From Streptomyces mirabilis (lineage in GTDB: Bacteria > Actinomycetota > Actinomycetes > Streptomycetales > Streptomycetaceae), in assembly GCF_018310535.1 (NCBI RefSeq), contig NZ_CP074102.1:3844001-3908000 (forward strand): a stretch of 64,000 nt of DNA. The letters are read 5' to 3'. The notes below the pieces were generated by a model. The model saw only the letters and a program-made list of their open reading frames with translations. It did not search any database and was not told the DNA's origin. The position numbers and the translations under genes were made by a program. Within the stretch, counting starts at the first letter, position 1. Each line of letters starts with the position of its first letter. This document shows positions 24,625-33,481 of the stretch, in pieces.

Positions 24625-25029
24625 CGTCTGCGCCGCCGTCGGCGAGGAGTCCTTCAGGAACTGGCTGCAGCGCTCGTACTCCTCCTGCTCGCCGATCGCC
24701 TGCGCGGCGCGGGCGAGGGCGTGCAGGGCGCGCAGAAAGCCGCGGTTCGGCTCGTGCTCCCAGGGCACCGGTCCGTGGCCCTTCCAGCCGCCCCGGCGCA
24801 GGGAGTCCAGGCCGCGGTGGTAGCCCGTACGGGCGTAGGCGTACGACTCGACGACACTGCCTCGCTCGAACGCGTCGTCGGCCAGCTGGGCCCAGGCGAG
24901 CGAGGAGGTGGGGTACTTGGCGGCGACATCCGCGGGCGCCGTGCCGTTCGCGAGGAGCTCGCGCGGCTCCGGGTCGTCGGGGAGGTGAGTCGGGGGCGGG
25001 CCCCCGAGGAGGTTCTCGTGAATCGTCAT
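24616..25029 (-). CDS. DUF3151 family protein
   Basis: A 137-residue cytosolic protein conserved in actinobacteria (starts MTIHENLLGGPPPTHLPDDP and contains AAKYPTSSLAWAQLADDAF and YAYARTGYHRGLD). The repeated helical pattern with small-residue pairs resembles a TPR-like fold. No catalytic motif is visible and the molecular function is unknown. It is usually found close to fba, as here, which hints at a conserved but undefined housekeeping role. The start ATG 25029 fits the family N-terminus. Confidence 0.85.
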   Translation of the reverse strand: MTIHENLLGGPPPTHLPDDPEPRELLANGTAPADVAAKYPTSSLAWAQLADDAFERGSVVESYAYARTGYHRGLDSLRRGGWKGHGPVPWEHEPNRGFLRALHALARAAQAIGEQEEYERCSQFLKDSSPTAAQTLG

Positions 25030-25142
25030 ACGTTCCAGTCTGCGGCACCCTCCGGGGGTTGTGCCGAACGGGGTACCCGGCGCCCGAGCAGCCGCCCCGG
25101 AGCCACGACGGGAGACACGACGGGCTGCCCCGCCTTCCGGTC

Positions 25143-26660
25143 TCACTGAGGCTGGGGCGGGCGCGGGCGCGAAGGCTCCAGTGGTGGGGCCGTCACACAG
25201 CCGTGCGTGCGGCACTGGGGACGTCGGCAGTCGGGGGCCGGGCGGCGTACGGTCGTGAAGGCCAGCACCGCCCCGACGACCAGCACCCCGGCGCACAGGG
25301 GCATCGCACGCCGGAAGGCGGCGTTGAAGGCGTCCGCCGAGCGGTACGCCTCCGGGCCCATCCCGGCCAGCAGCGGCAGCGCGGCCACCGCGATCAGTCC
25401 GGCCGCCCGGGCCGCCGCGTTGTTGATCCCGCTGGCCAGGCCCGCCCGCCCGGCGTCCACGGAGGCGAGGACGGTCGCTGTCAGGGGCGCGACCAGGGTC
25501 ACCATGCCCGCGCCCATCACCACCAGCGCGGGAAGCACATCGCCGAGGTACGAGGCGTGCGGGCCCACCCGCAGCATGAGCAGCATGCCCGTCGCGCACA
25601 GCAGCGGGCCGACGGTGAGCGGGATGCGCGGGCCGATGCGCTGGGCGAGCTCGCCGGAGCGGGCGGAGAAGAGCAGCATCAGGACGGTCGTGGGCAGCAG
25701 TGCCGTACCGGCGCCCAGGGCCGAGTAGCCCGCCACGACCTGGAGCTGGAGCGCGGTCAGGAAGAAGAAGCCGCCGAAGGCCGCGTACACGCACAGCGTG
25801 ACGAGGTTGACGGCCGTGAACTGCCGCGACGAGAAGATGTCCGGCGGCATCATCGGGTCGGGGCGGCGCCGCTCGACGTACACGAAGGCCACGCCGGCCG
25901 CCACGCCCCCGACCGCCGACACCCAGACCAGTACGGAACCGCTCGTGGCCTCGATCAGGGCGTACGTCACCAGGGCGAGCGCCAGGGCGCCCAGGACGGC
26001 GCCCAGGACGTCGAAGCCCCGGCCGTGCGCACGGCCGTCGGACGACTCGGGGACGTGGCGCACGGCGATGGGGGCGCAGATCAGCGCCACCGGAACGTTG
26101 AGCAGGAAGACCCAGCGCCAGCCGGGACCGTCCACCAGCCAGCCGCCCAGGAACGGGCCGACCGCCGCGCCGACGCCGCCGAAGCCCGACCACAGGCCGA
26201 CGGCCCTGGCCCGGTCGTCCGGGTGGAAGGACGCCTGGATGATCGCGAGCGAACCGGGGGTGAGCAGTGCGCCGCCGATTCCCTGCAGGGCGCGGGCCGC
26301 GATCAGTACGCCCCCGGTCGGCGCCAGACCGCACAGCAGCGAGGCGGAGGCGAACCACACCACGCCGAGGACGAAGATCTTGCGCCGTCCGAAGCGGTCG
26401 CCGAGTGACCCGCCGAGCAGGATCAGGCCCGCGAGGGTCAGCATGTACGCGTTCACGGTCCACTGGAGTGCCGCGAGGCCCGTGCCCAGGTCACGGCCGA
26501 TCGTGGGCAGCGCGACGTTGACGACCGTCGAGTCCAGCATGGCCATGCTGGAGCCGAGGACGGTGGTCAGCAGGATCCACTTGCCGGTGGGGCTGGAGAT
26601 CCGCACATGGGGACCCGGTCCCGCTCCCTCACCCGATGTCTTCTGCAGAGGCGCAGCCAT
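25143..26660 (-). CDS. MFS drug-resistance transporter (DHA2/EmrB-QacA type)
   Basis: About 505 residues with 14 predicted transmembrane segments. Motif A is LGGSLGDRFGRRK; motif C-like GGVGAAVGPFLGGWLVDG marks a proton-driven exporter; the first helix has MAMLDSTVVNVALPTI, a DHA2 hallmark with its membrane Asp. I use ATG 26660 (GAGG immediately before it is closely spaced); ATG 26672 lies four codons upstream. It follows the fba terminator and so probably has its own promoter. Likely role: efflux of a toxic or self-made compound; the substrate is unknown. Confidence 0.88.
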   Translation of the reverse strand: MAAPLQKTSGEGAGPGPHVRISSPTGKWILLTTVLGSSMAMLDSTVVNVALPTIGRDLGTGLAALQWTVNAYMLTLAGLILLGGSLGDRFGRRKIFVLGVVWFASASLLCGLAPTGGVLIAARALQGIGGALLTPGSLAIIQASFHPDDRARAVGLWSGFGGVGAAVGPFLGGWLVDGPGWRWVFLLNVPVALICAPIAVRHVPESSDGRAHGRGFDVLGAVLGALALALVTYALIEATSGSVLVWVSAVGGVAAGVAFVYVERRRPDPMMPPDIFSSRQFTAVNLVTLCVYAAFGGFFFLTALQLQVVAGYSALGAGTALLPTTVLMLLFSARSGELAQRIGPRIPLTVGPLLCATGMLLMLRVGPHASYLGDVLPALVVMGAGMVTLVAPLTATVLASVDAGRAGLASGINNAAARAAGLIAVAALPLLAGMGPEAYRSADAFNAAFRRAMPLCAGVLVVGAVLAFTTVRRPAPDCRRPQCRTHGCVTAPPLEPSRPRPPQPQ

Positions 26661-26676
26661 ACCTCGGAGCATACGG

Positions 26677-26709
26677 AAGGGCCCGGCACCGTGGGGGTGC
26701 CGAGCCCTT
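26677..26709 (-). terminator. fba terminator hairpin
   Basis: AAGGGC-C-CGGCACC, loop GTGGG, then GGTGCCG-A-GCCCTT: a 13-bp stem with one mismatch between fba (upstream on this strand) and the MFS gene. On the fba strand the leading side is AAAGGGC and no long U-tract follows. Only 16 bases separate it from the MFS start, so attenuation into that gene is also conceivable. Confidence 0.65.
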
Positions 26710-26765
26710 TCTCGTACGGTCCGGACCGGGGGAAACCGGGTGACCGACCGGGGGAACCCGGGTGA

Positions 26766-27788
26766 CTACTTGAGCTTGTTGCCCGCGGAGCGCAGCATCT
26801 CGCACGCCTCGGTGACACGGCCCGCCATGCCCGCCTCGGCGAGCTTGCCCCAGGTGCGCGGGTCGTAGGTCTTCTTGGAGCCGACCTCGCCGTCGACCTT
26901 CAGGACACCGTCGTAGTTCTTGAACATGTGGTCCGCGACCGGACGCGTGAAGGCGTACTGGGTGTCGGTGTCGAGGTTCATCTTCACGACGCCGTTCTCC
27001 AGCGCGGTGGCGATCTCCTCGGCCGTGGAGCCGGAGCCGCCGTGGAAGACGAAGTCGAACGGGGACGGCTTGCCGTACTTGGCGGCGACGCCGTCGTTCA
27101 GCTCCTTCAGAAGGTCGGGGCGCAGGACGACGTTGCCCGGCTTGTAGACGCCGTGCACGTTGCCGAAGGACGCGGCCAGCAGGTAGCGGCCCTTCTCGCC
27201 CAGGCCGAGGGCCTCGGCGGTGCGCAGCGCGTCGTCGACGGTGGTGTAGAGGGAGTCGTTGATCTCGTGGCTGACGCCGTCCTCCTCACCGCCGGTCGGG
27301 GTGATCTCGACCTCGAGGATGATCTTCGCGGCGGCGGCCTTGGCGAGCAGCTCCTGGGCGATGGCCAGGTTGTCGGCGAGGGTCTCGGCGGAGCCGTCCC
27401 ACATGTGCGACTGGAACAGCGGGTTCTCGCCCTTGGCGACGCGCTCGGCGGAGATGTCGAGCAGCGGACGTACGTACGTGTCCAGCTTGTCCTTGGGGCA
27501 GTGGTCCGTGTGCAGCGCGACGGTGATGTCGTACTTGGCGGCGACGATGTGCGCGAACTCGGCGAGCGCGACGGCGCCGGTCACCATGTCCTTCTTGTGC
27601 TGGCCGCCGAGGAACTCCGCACCACCGGTGGACATCTGGATGATGCCGTCGCTCTCCGCCTCCGCGAAGCCGCGCAGTGCAGCGTGCAGGGTCTGGGAGG
27701 AGGTCACGTTGATGGCCGGGTAGGCGAACTTGCCTGCCTTCGCCCGGTCGAGCATCTCGTTGTAGACCTCGGGGGTTGCGATGGGCAT
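26766..27788 (-). CDS. fba: Class II fructose-bisphosphate aldolase
   Basis: A zinc-dependent aldolase of glycolysis and gluconeogenesis, cleaving fructose 1,6-bisphosphate to DHAP and glyceraldehyde 3-phosphate. 340 residues, normal class II length. Motifs: VTSSQTLHAALRGFAEAES near the start, VALHTDHCPKDK (catalytic Asp and zinc His), LEVEITPTGGEEDGV, AASFGNVHGVYKPGNV and FVFHGGSGST (zinc His and phosphate loop), and MNLDTDTQYAFTRP. Start ATG 27788 has AGGAGCGGACAG before it. It is apparently transcribed on its own between two hairpin terminators. Confidence 0.97.
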   Translation of the reverse strand: MPIATPEVYNEMLDRAKAGKFAYPAINVTSSQTLHAALRGFAEAESDGIIQMSTGGAEFLGGQHKKDMVTGAVALAEFAHIVAAKYDITVALHTDHCPKDKLDTYVRPLLDISAERVAKGENPLFQSHMWDGSAETLADNLAIAQELLAKAAAAKIILEVEITPTGGEEDGVSHEINDSLYTTVDDALRTAEALGLGEKGRYLLAASFGNVHGVYKPGNVVLRPDLLKELNDGVAAKYGKPSPFDFVFHGGSGSTAEEIATALENGVVKMNLDTDTQYAFTRPVADHMFKNYDGVLKVDGEVGSKKTYDPRTWGKLAEAGMAGRVTEACEMLRSAGNKLK

Positions 27789-27935
27789 CTGTCCGCTCCT
27801 TGTATGTGCGGGTCTGCGTACCGCTGCTGCGGCACGACGGGACTGGTGCTTACGGCCCTGACCTAGGGGGGCGACGTCATCGTCGGCCCCATCTTTCCAG
27901 ACTTGGCCGGATGCTCCAGACACCCTGTCCGGGAT

Positions 27936-27965
27936 ACGGGACCCCGAGTTTCTGCGGGGTCCCGT
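27936..27965 (-). terminator. pyrE terminator hairpin
   Basis: ACGGGACCCCG, eight-base loop, CGGGGTCCCGT: a perfect 11-bp stem starting nine bases after the pyrE stop on the pyrE strand. Confidence 0.8.
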
Positions 27966-27973
27966 GCCGGGCC

Positions 27974-28522
27974 CTAGTCCAGGCCGAGATCCGTCTTGGA
28001 GTAGGCGAAGAGGTACGGCACTCCGGCCTTCTCTGCGACGGCCTCGGCGGCACCGGTGTCCCGGTCCACGATCGTGGCCACGGCGACGACCTCGGCACCG
28101 GCTTCGCGCAGCGCCTCCACCGCGGTCAGCACCGAGCCACCGGTGGTGGAGGTGTCCTCGACCGCCAGGACACGGCGCCCCTTGACCTCGGCACCCTCGA
28201 TGCGACGCTGGAGGCCGTGGGCCTTGCCGGCCTTGCGCACGACAAAGGCGTCCAGCGTCTTCCCGCGCGCGGCGGAGGCGTGCAGCATCGCGGTCGCGAC
28301 CGGGTCCGCTCCGAGGGTCAGACCGCCGACGGCCTCGTAGTCGAGTTCGTCGGTCAGGTCGAGCATGACCTGACCGACGAGCGGCGCGGCCACACCGTCG
28401 AGCGTGATCCGGCGAAGGTCGATGTAGTAGTCGGCTTCCTTGCCCGACGAGAGGGTCACCTTGCCGTGCACCACGGCCTTGTCCTTGATCTGCTGCAGCA
28501 GCGCGCCGCGTACGTCACTCAT
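27974..28522 (-). CDS. pyrE: Orotate phosphoribosyltransferase
   Basis: Catalyses orotate + PRPP to OMP, the penultimate step of UMP synthesis. 182 residues; actinobacterial PyrE is of the short type. The PRPP loop is VLAVEDTSTTGGS (residues about 117-129), preceded by the flexible catalytic loop RKAGKAHGLQRRIEG and by SSGKEADYYIDLRR near the N-terminus. The start lies ten bases after the upstream aldose-epimerase-like gene, so the two form an operon. A terminator hairpin follows. Confidence 0.96.
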   Translation of the reverse strand: MSDVRGALLQQIKDKAVVHGKVTLSSGKEADYYIDLRRITLDGVAAPLVGQVMLDLTDELDYEAVGGLTLGADPVATAMLHASAARGKTLDAFVVRKAGKAHGLQRRIEGAEVKGRRVLAVEDTSTTGGSVLTAVEALREAGAEVVAVATIVDRDTGAAEAVAEKAGVPYLFAYSKTDLGLD

Positions 28523-28532
28523 GTCCGCCAGC

Positions 28533-29321
28533 TTAGAGGCGCCGCCAGCTCCAGGTCATGGTCGCCTCCAGGGGGTCGATGGGGGTGACCAGGCGCGGGT
28601 GGATGTTCAGCCCGTTGGGCGGGCCGGTCTGCGGTTCGACGCACACGGCGGCCTCCTGCTCGTCGTACACCACCACCCACTCCTCCCTGCTGGCCACCTT
28701 CAGCTCCAGCTGTCCCGGCCAGGTGAGCGTGACGTCGACGCCGTCGGGCATGCCGAAGCAGTCGTCCCAGGGGCTGGGCTTCGGCTCGATGCGGTGGCCG
28801 GTGGGCAGGTGGTCCTCGCCGCGTTCCTCCTGCCAGGCCGGGGTGAAGTCGACCTGGACGTCTTCTTGGCCCAGGCTCCTGTTGAACCACGGGTGCCAGC
28901 CGACCTGGGCGGGGAACGAGTCCTCGTACGTCTCCACGGACATCGTGACCGTGAAGGCGTCCTCGGTCAGGGTGAAGAGCTGGGTGACGCGGCCGGGGTG
29001 GGGCCAGGGGGCCACGAGGTCGTACGTGATCACGGCCTCGGACTTGCTGGTGCGGGCGGTGCGCCAGGCGCCGTCCCGGGCGGTGCCGTGGATGGCATGC
29101 GGTGGGGCGTTGAGCGGCATCTGCTGGACCGTGGCGCCGTCCAGGAACCGGCCGTCGCGAATTCTCCCGCACCACGGGACCATCGGGAAGCAGCCGAACT
29201 TCTGTCCCTGTCGCAGTAGTTCGGCGTCGCCGATTCGTAGACTGCCGATCCGTCCGCCGTTGCCCGGTGTGACGGTCACTTCCGCGTCGCCCGCGGTCAG
29301 CGTGATGTCTTCGTTACTCAC
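28533..29321 (-). CDS. Aldose 1-epimerase family protein
   Basis: A 262-residue galactose-mutarotase-fold protein. Conserved substrate and catalytic residues are visible: NGGRIGSLRIG, CFPMVPWCGRIRDG, the catalytic HAIHG (His), GWHPWF (His) and CVEPQTGPPNGLN (Glu base). It probably epimerises or binds sugars in the cytosol; sugar specificity is unknown. GTG 29321 is chosen because TAGGGT stands seven bases upstream with no Shine-Dalgarno, a leaderless-promoter pattern, and the family begins here. It is the promoter-proximal gene of an operon with pyrE. Confidence 0.9.
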   Translation of the reverse strand: MSNEDITLTAGDAEVTVTPGNGGRIGSLRIGDAELLRQGQKFGCFPMVPWCGRIRDGRFLDGATVQQMPLNAPPHAIHGTARDGAWRTARTSKSEAVITYDLVAPWPHPGRVTQLFTLTEDAFTVTMSVETYEDSFPAQVGWHPWFNRSLGQEDVQVDFTPAWQEERGEDHLPTGHRIEPKPSPWDDCFGMPDGVDVTLTWPGQLELKVASREEWVVVYDEQEAAVCVEPQTGPPNGLNIHPRLVTPIDPLEATMTWSWRRL

Positions 29322-29451
29322 GGAGTTGACCCTACTGGGCCGGATTCCCCACTCGGCCCCCACCGCCACTACCCGCCCCATGCGGCTGCGGGTGGGCGGG
29401 GGCTGGTCACGCAGTTCCCGGCTCCCCCGGCGGGGCGCGCTGGTGCTGTGG

Positions 29452-30249
29452 TCAGCGGCGTTTGCGCAGGGCTCGGGTGACGGCGATGGCCGAGGCCAGG
29501 GCGACGGCCGCGGCGGGGGCCGCCCAGCGGAGCGTGGCACGGCCGACGGCGGTCTCCGGCGCCGGGACCGGGGCGTAGCGGCCACGCGGCGGGGCGTGGT
29601 CCACCTCCTCCGCGCTGCGGCCGATCATCGTCCGTCGCGCATGCGCCGCCTCTGCCACGGCATCCTCCCTGTTCACACGGCTCGGGGTGGGCGGGGCCGG
29701 TTCCTCCTCCTCGAAGAGGGCGGAGGGCTCGGCCTCCGGGGCGGGCTCGACCTCCGCTTCCGGCTCGGCCTCCGGCTCCGGCTCAGTCTCCCGTTCCGGC
29801 TCGCGTTCGACCGTGCCCGGTGGCGTCTCCGTCACCTCCGCCAAGTTCTCGACGAACCGGTTCAGCAGGCGGCCCGTGGTCGCGGACACCGCGTCCGGGG
29901 GGAGATCCGCCACGCGGCCATCCGCTGTGGTGGTTCCGGTGATGGTGACGGTCGTGCCGCCGGCGGAGGGGGAGAGGGTGAGCGCGAGGGCGAGTTTCAC
30001 GGTGCCGGGGCCGCGCGCCTCGGTGGCGTCGCCCTCGACGGCGTACGAACCGTCGTCCCGGGCGGTGACCCGGACCGTCCCCCGGTAGGTGATGGTGTGG
30101 CCGCCGACGCGGACTTTCAGGCGCCCGGAGACGGGCGGCGTCCCGGCGTCCTGCTGGAGTCCGGGGACCGCCCGGGCCACCCGTACGGGATCGGCCAGCG
30201 CCTCCCTCAGCCGCTCGGCCCGAACCGGAACGAACACCTCATGCTCCAT
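29452..30249 (-). CDS. SRPBCC/CoxG-like protein with C-terminal membrane anchor
   Basis: A 265-residue protein. Residues 1-150 form a helix-grip (SRPBCC/CoxG-type) domain: EVFVPVRAERLREALADPVRVARAVPGLQQ, then beta strands GRLKVRVGGHTITYRG and VTARDDGSYAVEGDATE, then a long C-terminal helix with GRLLNRFVENLAEV. A Glu/Pro/Ala-rich repeat linker (about 160-200) leads to one C-terminal transmembrane helix ending in basic RALRKRR. CoxG-type proteins bind hydrophobic ligands or help recruit Mo-hydroxylases to the membrane. No CO-dehydrogenase genes are nearby, so the role is open. Confidence 0.82.
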   Translation of the reverse strand: MEHEVFVPVRAERLREALADPVRVARAVPGLQQDAGTPPVSGRLKVRVGGHTITYRGTVRVTARDDGSYAVEGDATEARGPGTVKLALALTLSPSAGGTTVTITGTTTADGRVADLPPDAVSATTGRLLNRFVENLAEVTETPPGTVEREPERETEPEPEAEPEAEVEPAPEAEPSALFEEEEPAPPTPSRVNREDAVAEAAHARRTMIGRSAEEVDHAPPRGRYAPVPAPETAVGRATLRWAAPAAAVALASAIAVTRALRKRR

Positions 30250-30317
30250 GTCGGCCGAGCCTACCCAGGACGGCCCGCACCGCACCCTCGTATCCGGGGA
30301 TTCGTCCGTCCGCCGTC

Positions 30318-31961
30318 TCAGTCGGCGTAGCGCGGATGGACCAGTGTGGAGGGCGCCAGGCCGGGTACGCGGGTACGCCACGCGGCGTGAGCGTCGACGG
30401 TGAGGGACGGCTGTGTGAGCGTACGCAGGCGTGGACCGTGCGGGTCGAGACGCAGGGGCGTGCCCGTGACGGAGGCCAGGATGAAGCCCCAGTCGCGGGG
30501 GGCGCTCGACGCGCCCGCCGTGCGGTCTGGGCCGGCCGCGAAACCGGAGTCCCGGCCGCCGACGCAGTAGGGGGTGGTGCGCAGGCCGGCCGCCCGGAGT
30601 GTGGACTCGACCGTCCAGAAGACGCGGGGGCGGGAGGAGACGGGGCCCGCGTGGACGGCCAGGCGGCCGCCGGGGGCGAGGACGCGGCGCGCCAGGCCGT
30701 AGAACTCCTGCGAGTACAGCTTGGTGCTCGCCGTGATCCCGGGGTCGGGCAGGTCCGAGATGACCACGTCGTACGTCGACTCGGCCCCGCGCAGCCAGCC
30801 GAAGGCGTCGGCGGTGAACACGTGCACGCGCCGGTCGCCGAACGCGTGAGCGTTGAGCGCCGACAGGGCCGGGTCGGTACGCGCCAACCGCACCACCCCC
30901 GGGTCGAGTTCGACCACGTCGACGCGGCGCACGCCCGGGTCGCGCAGCACCTCGCGGGTGGCGAGTCCGTCGCCGCCGCCGAGGACGAGCACGCGCGCGT
31001 GGGGACCGTTCATCGCGGGGTGGACCAGCGCCTCGTGGTAGCGGTGCTCGTCGCGGCCGCTGACCCGCAGGCGTCCGTCGAGGAAGAGGTCGAGCGGGCG
31101 GCCGTGCGTGCCGCCGGTGAGCACGACCTCCTGCACGCCGGTCTGCAGGGCGACCCGAACGTCCTTGCCGTACACGGCGCGCCGGGCCGCGCGTTCGAAG
31201 TCGTCGACGTGGGCGGCGGCCGCGGCGAGCAGGGCGAGGACCAGGACGTTGGCGATGAACAGGAACCAGCGTCCGCGTCGGCTCAAGTCCCCGCGGAACA
31301 GGCCCAGTACGAGGGCTCCGCCGGCCAGCGCGTTCACGGTTCCGGTGAGCAGCGCGCCCTCCAGTTGCCCGAGGAGGGGGAGCAGGAGGAAGGGGAAGGC
31401 GAGGCCGCCGACGAGGGCACCGACGTAGTCCGCCGCGAAGAGGTCCGCCACCGCACCGCCCGGGTCCTGGCGGCGGATGCGCTGTATCAGCTCCATGAGG
31501 AGGGGGACTTCGGCGCCGATGAGGAGGCCGATGGCGAGGGAGAAGGCCGCCAGGAGATAGCGCGAGCCGCTCGTCCAGACCCCGCCCCAGTCGCCGGTCC
31601 ACGCGAACACCGCGTACAGGGCCATCGCGCTGCAGCCGCCGACCAGGGCGAGCGCCGCCTCGACCGCGCCGAAGCCGGCCGCGGCGCGGGGGCGCAGGCG
31701 TTTCGCGGCGAGGGAGCCGATGCCCATGGCGAAGACCATCACGGAGAGGACCACGGAGGCCTGGGTGACCGAGTCGCCGATCAGGTACGAGGCGAGGGCG
31801 ACGAGTTCGAGTTCGTACACGAGTCCACAGGCCGCGCAGACGAACACGCCCGCGAGGACCAGGAACCGCCCGATGCCCGGGCGGACGGGCAGCCGCGCCT
31901 GGCCCTGGACGCCCCAGGGCGGCGGCGCGCCGGGGGGAGCAGGCGCGTGCGGTTCGATCAC
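30318..31961 (-). CDS. Spermidine-synthase-like protein fused to a membrane domain
   Basis: A 547-residue protein. The first 240 residues contain about seven transmembrane helices ([28 protein letters not shown] and following). The C-terminal 300 residues are a SAM-type aminopropyltransferase fold: [30 protein letters not shown], the nucleotide motif [29 protein letters not shown] and VISDLPDP (in SpeE, D-P-D-P). Membrane-fused SpeE-like proteins are common in actinobacteria. Whether this one makes spermidine or another polyamine-like compound is unproven. No polyamine genes are adjacent. Confidence 0.85.
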   Translation of the reverse strand: MIEPHAPAPPGAPPPWGVQGQARLPVRPGIGRFLVLAGVFVCAACGLVYELELVALASYLIGDSVTQASVVLSVMVFAMGIGSLAAKRLRPRAAAGFGAVEAALALVGGCSAMALYAVFAWTGDWGGVWTSGSRYLLAAFSLAIGLLIGAEVPLLMELIQRIRRQDPGGAVADLFAADYVGALVGGLAFPFLLLPLLGQLEGALLTGTVNALAGGALVLGLFRGDLSRRGRWFLFIANVLVLALLAAAAAHVDDFERAARRAVYGKDVRVALQTGVQEVVLTGGTHGRPLDLFLDGRLRVSGRDEHRYHEALVHPAMNGPHARVLVLGGGDGLATREVLRDPGVRRVDVVELDPGVVRLARTDPALSALNAHAFGDRRVHVFTADAFGWLRGAESTYDVVISDLPDPGITASTKLYSQEFYGLARRVLAPGGRLAVHAGPVSSRPRVFWTVESTLRAAGLRTTPYCVGGRDSGFAAGPDRTAGASSAPRDWGFILASVTGTPLRLDPHGPRLRTLTQPSLTVDAHAAWRTRVPGLAPSTLVHPRYAD

Positions 31962-32103
31962 GCGTGGAACGCTACGTCACGCCACCACGACGCTTCGTCA
32001 CCCACACGTGTGGAAGTGCCGTCCCGATGTGTGGCGTCCGGCACTGATGACGAATTCGTCGGCAGGCGAAACGGCAGCCGAAGCGGCAGGCGAAGCACCC
32101 CCC

Positions 32104-32625
32104 TCACAGCACCGCCGCCGTCACCCGTACCCCCACCCTCGTGCGCGTCGCCACCAGCTGGCCGTCCTGCGGGTAGGCGTGCCACGTACGCCAGTGGACC
32201 TGCCCCTCGTGGCGCTGGGCGAGCAGCGCGGTGAAGGCGTGCGGGCTGCCGGGGAAGACGCCGGCGAGTCCGTTGGGGTGGTCGGAGACCAGGGCCAGCA
32301 ACTCCTGCGCCCGCCCCGCGAAGGACCCGCAGGAGAGCGTCTCGACGCGCGCCGCGAACTCGTACTCCCAGTCACCGACCCGCTTGGCCACCCCGAGCGG
32401 AAGCGGCGTGCTGCTGCCGGCGATGCACGCGACGGTTTCCGAACAGCTGCCCCGCTCCTCCTCCAGGAGGACCTGGTGGGACGCGCCGAGGAGCCGCAAC
32501 TGCAGTCTCGCCCCGCCGAGTTCGAGGTCGAGAGTGGCGAGCGCGGGGAGCGGTTCGCGCCCCAGGGCCCACGCCAGGTCGGCCGCGCGCGTGTCGGTGT
32601 ACGAGGTGTTCAGGGTCGTGAGCAT
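32104..32625 (-). CDS. DUF2617 family protein
   Basis: A 173-residue cytosolic protein matching the actinobacterial DUF2617 pattern as I know it: an N-terminal YTDTRAADLAWALGREPLPAL, a central LLGASHQV, and a C-terminal HPNGLAGVFPGSPHAFTALL followed by WRTWHAYPQDGQLVATRTRV. The latter blocks are rich in His, Pro and aromatic residues and may form a ligand pocket. The function is unknown. It is transcribed alone; in synteny it lies between the polyamine-synthase-like and aminotransferase genes. Confidence 0.8.
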   Translation of the reverse strand: MLTTLNTSYTDTRAADLAWALGREPLPALATLDLELGGARLQLRLLGASHQVLLEEERGSCSETVACIAGSSTPLPLGVAKRVGDWEYEFAARVETLSCGSFAGRAQELLALVSDHPNGLAGVFPGSPHAFTALLAQRHEGQVHWRTWHAYPQDGQLVATRTRVGVRVTAAVL

Positions 32626-33017
32626 GGGTCGGCTCCGCTAGCACGCAAAAAGGGAGGTGGGGATCCGGCGCACCCGGTCGGTACCTCAGTACCGGGGGAT
32701 CGGCCCGGTCAGCCCGGTCTGCCCTGTGGGGAAGGGACGATCCGAGGGCTGCTTTGGTGGTTTAGAGGGAATCATGAACTGTGGCGCCGTCACAGCGTTT
32801 TTACCCAACTTCGTAGGGTTTCCATCCCCCCGAGGGCTCCACAGTTCAACTGTTCAACCACGGCGTGCGCCGGGGCGCGCGGAACGAAGCGCCCCGGCGC
32901 ACCGTAAGGGGCGCGGGGCGGTGACATCTTCGGCTCCGCCGCGCGGGCGCGACCAGCCCCACCGGCCCGCAGCAGAAGCCCCTCCCTCGCCCCCGCGCCC
33001 CACACCCCCGGCGAAGC
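32626..33017. other. 392-bp intergenic region without a convincing gene
   Basis: Both flanking genes point left, so this holds the DUF2617 promoter and the downstream end of the Cys/Gly-rich gene. Near the left end are GGTACC-TC-AGTACC-type repeats around 32680-32695. A more AT-rich patch at 32757-32845 contains a short stem CTGTG-GCGCCGT-CACAG (32777-32793) and CCC-AACTTCGTA-GGG. Its base composition differs from the surroundings and could hide a small RNA. Open frames across it lack coding character. Confidence 0.4.
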
Positions 33018-33344
33018 TCAGCTGCCTCCGCCGCACCCCCCGCCGCCCCCGCACGACGACCCGCCTCCGCAGGACGAGCCGCCCCCGCACGACGAGTGCC
33101 CGCCGCACGAGTGACCCCCGTGGTGCCCGCCGGACGAACCGCTGCCGCAGGACGACACGGCTCCCCCGGCCCCGCCGGCCCACCAGCTGCCGGAGCTGTC
33201 CGAGGACCCGCCCCGCGAGCGGCGGCCCCGCGCCGAACCCGACGAGCTCTTCGAGAGCCCGACCTTCTTCCGGCCGCGGGCGGCGGCACGCAACGACACG
33301 ACGAACAGGATGAAGACGACCGCCAGGATGAAGCCGATGAACAT
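33018..33344 (-). CDS. Small membrane protein with Cys/His/Gly/Ser-rich tail
   Basis: A 108-residue protein starting at ATG 33344 behind AAAGGAGGGTGACG. It has one N-terminal transmembrane helix (FIGFILAVVFILFVVSL), a basic segment (RAAARGRKK), a Ser/Arg/Gly stretch, and a tail of about 45 residues made almost only of Cys, Gly, Ser and His in CGGGSS and HHGGHSCGGH patterns. I count about nine cysteines and several histidines in the tail, which suggests metal binding or surface cross-linking. Similar Gly/Cys tails occur on uncharacterised actinobacterial membrane proteins. No function can be assigned. Confidence 0.72.
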   Translation of the reverse strand: MFIGFILAVVFILFVVSLRAAARGRKKVGLSKSSSGSARGRRSRGGSSDSSGSWWAGGAGGAVSSCGSGSSGGHHGGHSCGGHSSCGGGSSCGGGSSCGGGGGCGGGS

Positions 33345-33481
33345 GGCGTCACCCTCCTTTCGTTCCCCCGAAGCGACCCCCCGTGGGCGCCTCGCTTCTT
33401 GCGTGCCAGGGGGATGCCCTCGCGTCTCACCAGCCAAAGCAGAGTTGAGGAAGTCCAGAGCTTCGGCGCAGGATGACCGGC

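Noticed and set aside
29452..31602. 716-codon minus-strand frame spanning two genes
   Set aside because: Only the last 265 codons encode a protein (the SRPBCC one); the preceding part is an out-of-frame reading of the polyamine-synthase-like gene.
32657..33313. 218-codon plus-strand frame starting in the 32.7-kb gap
   Set aside because: It becomes a Pro/Arg/Thr-rich antisense of the Cys/Gly-rich gene; only the first 40 codons cross the AT-richer patch and have no homology that I recognise.
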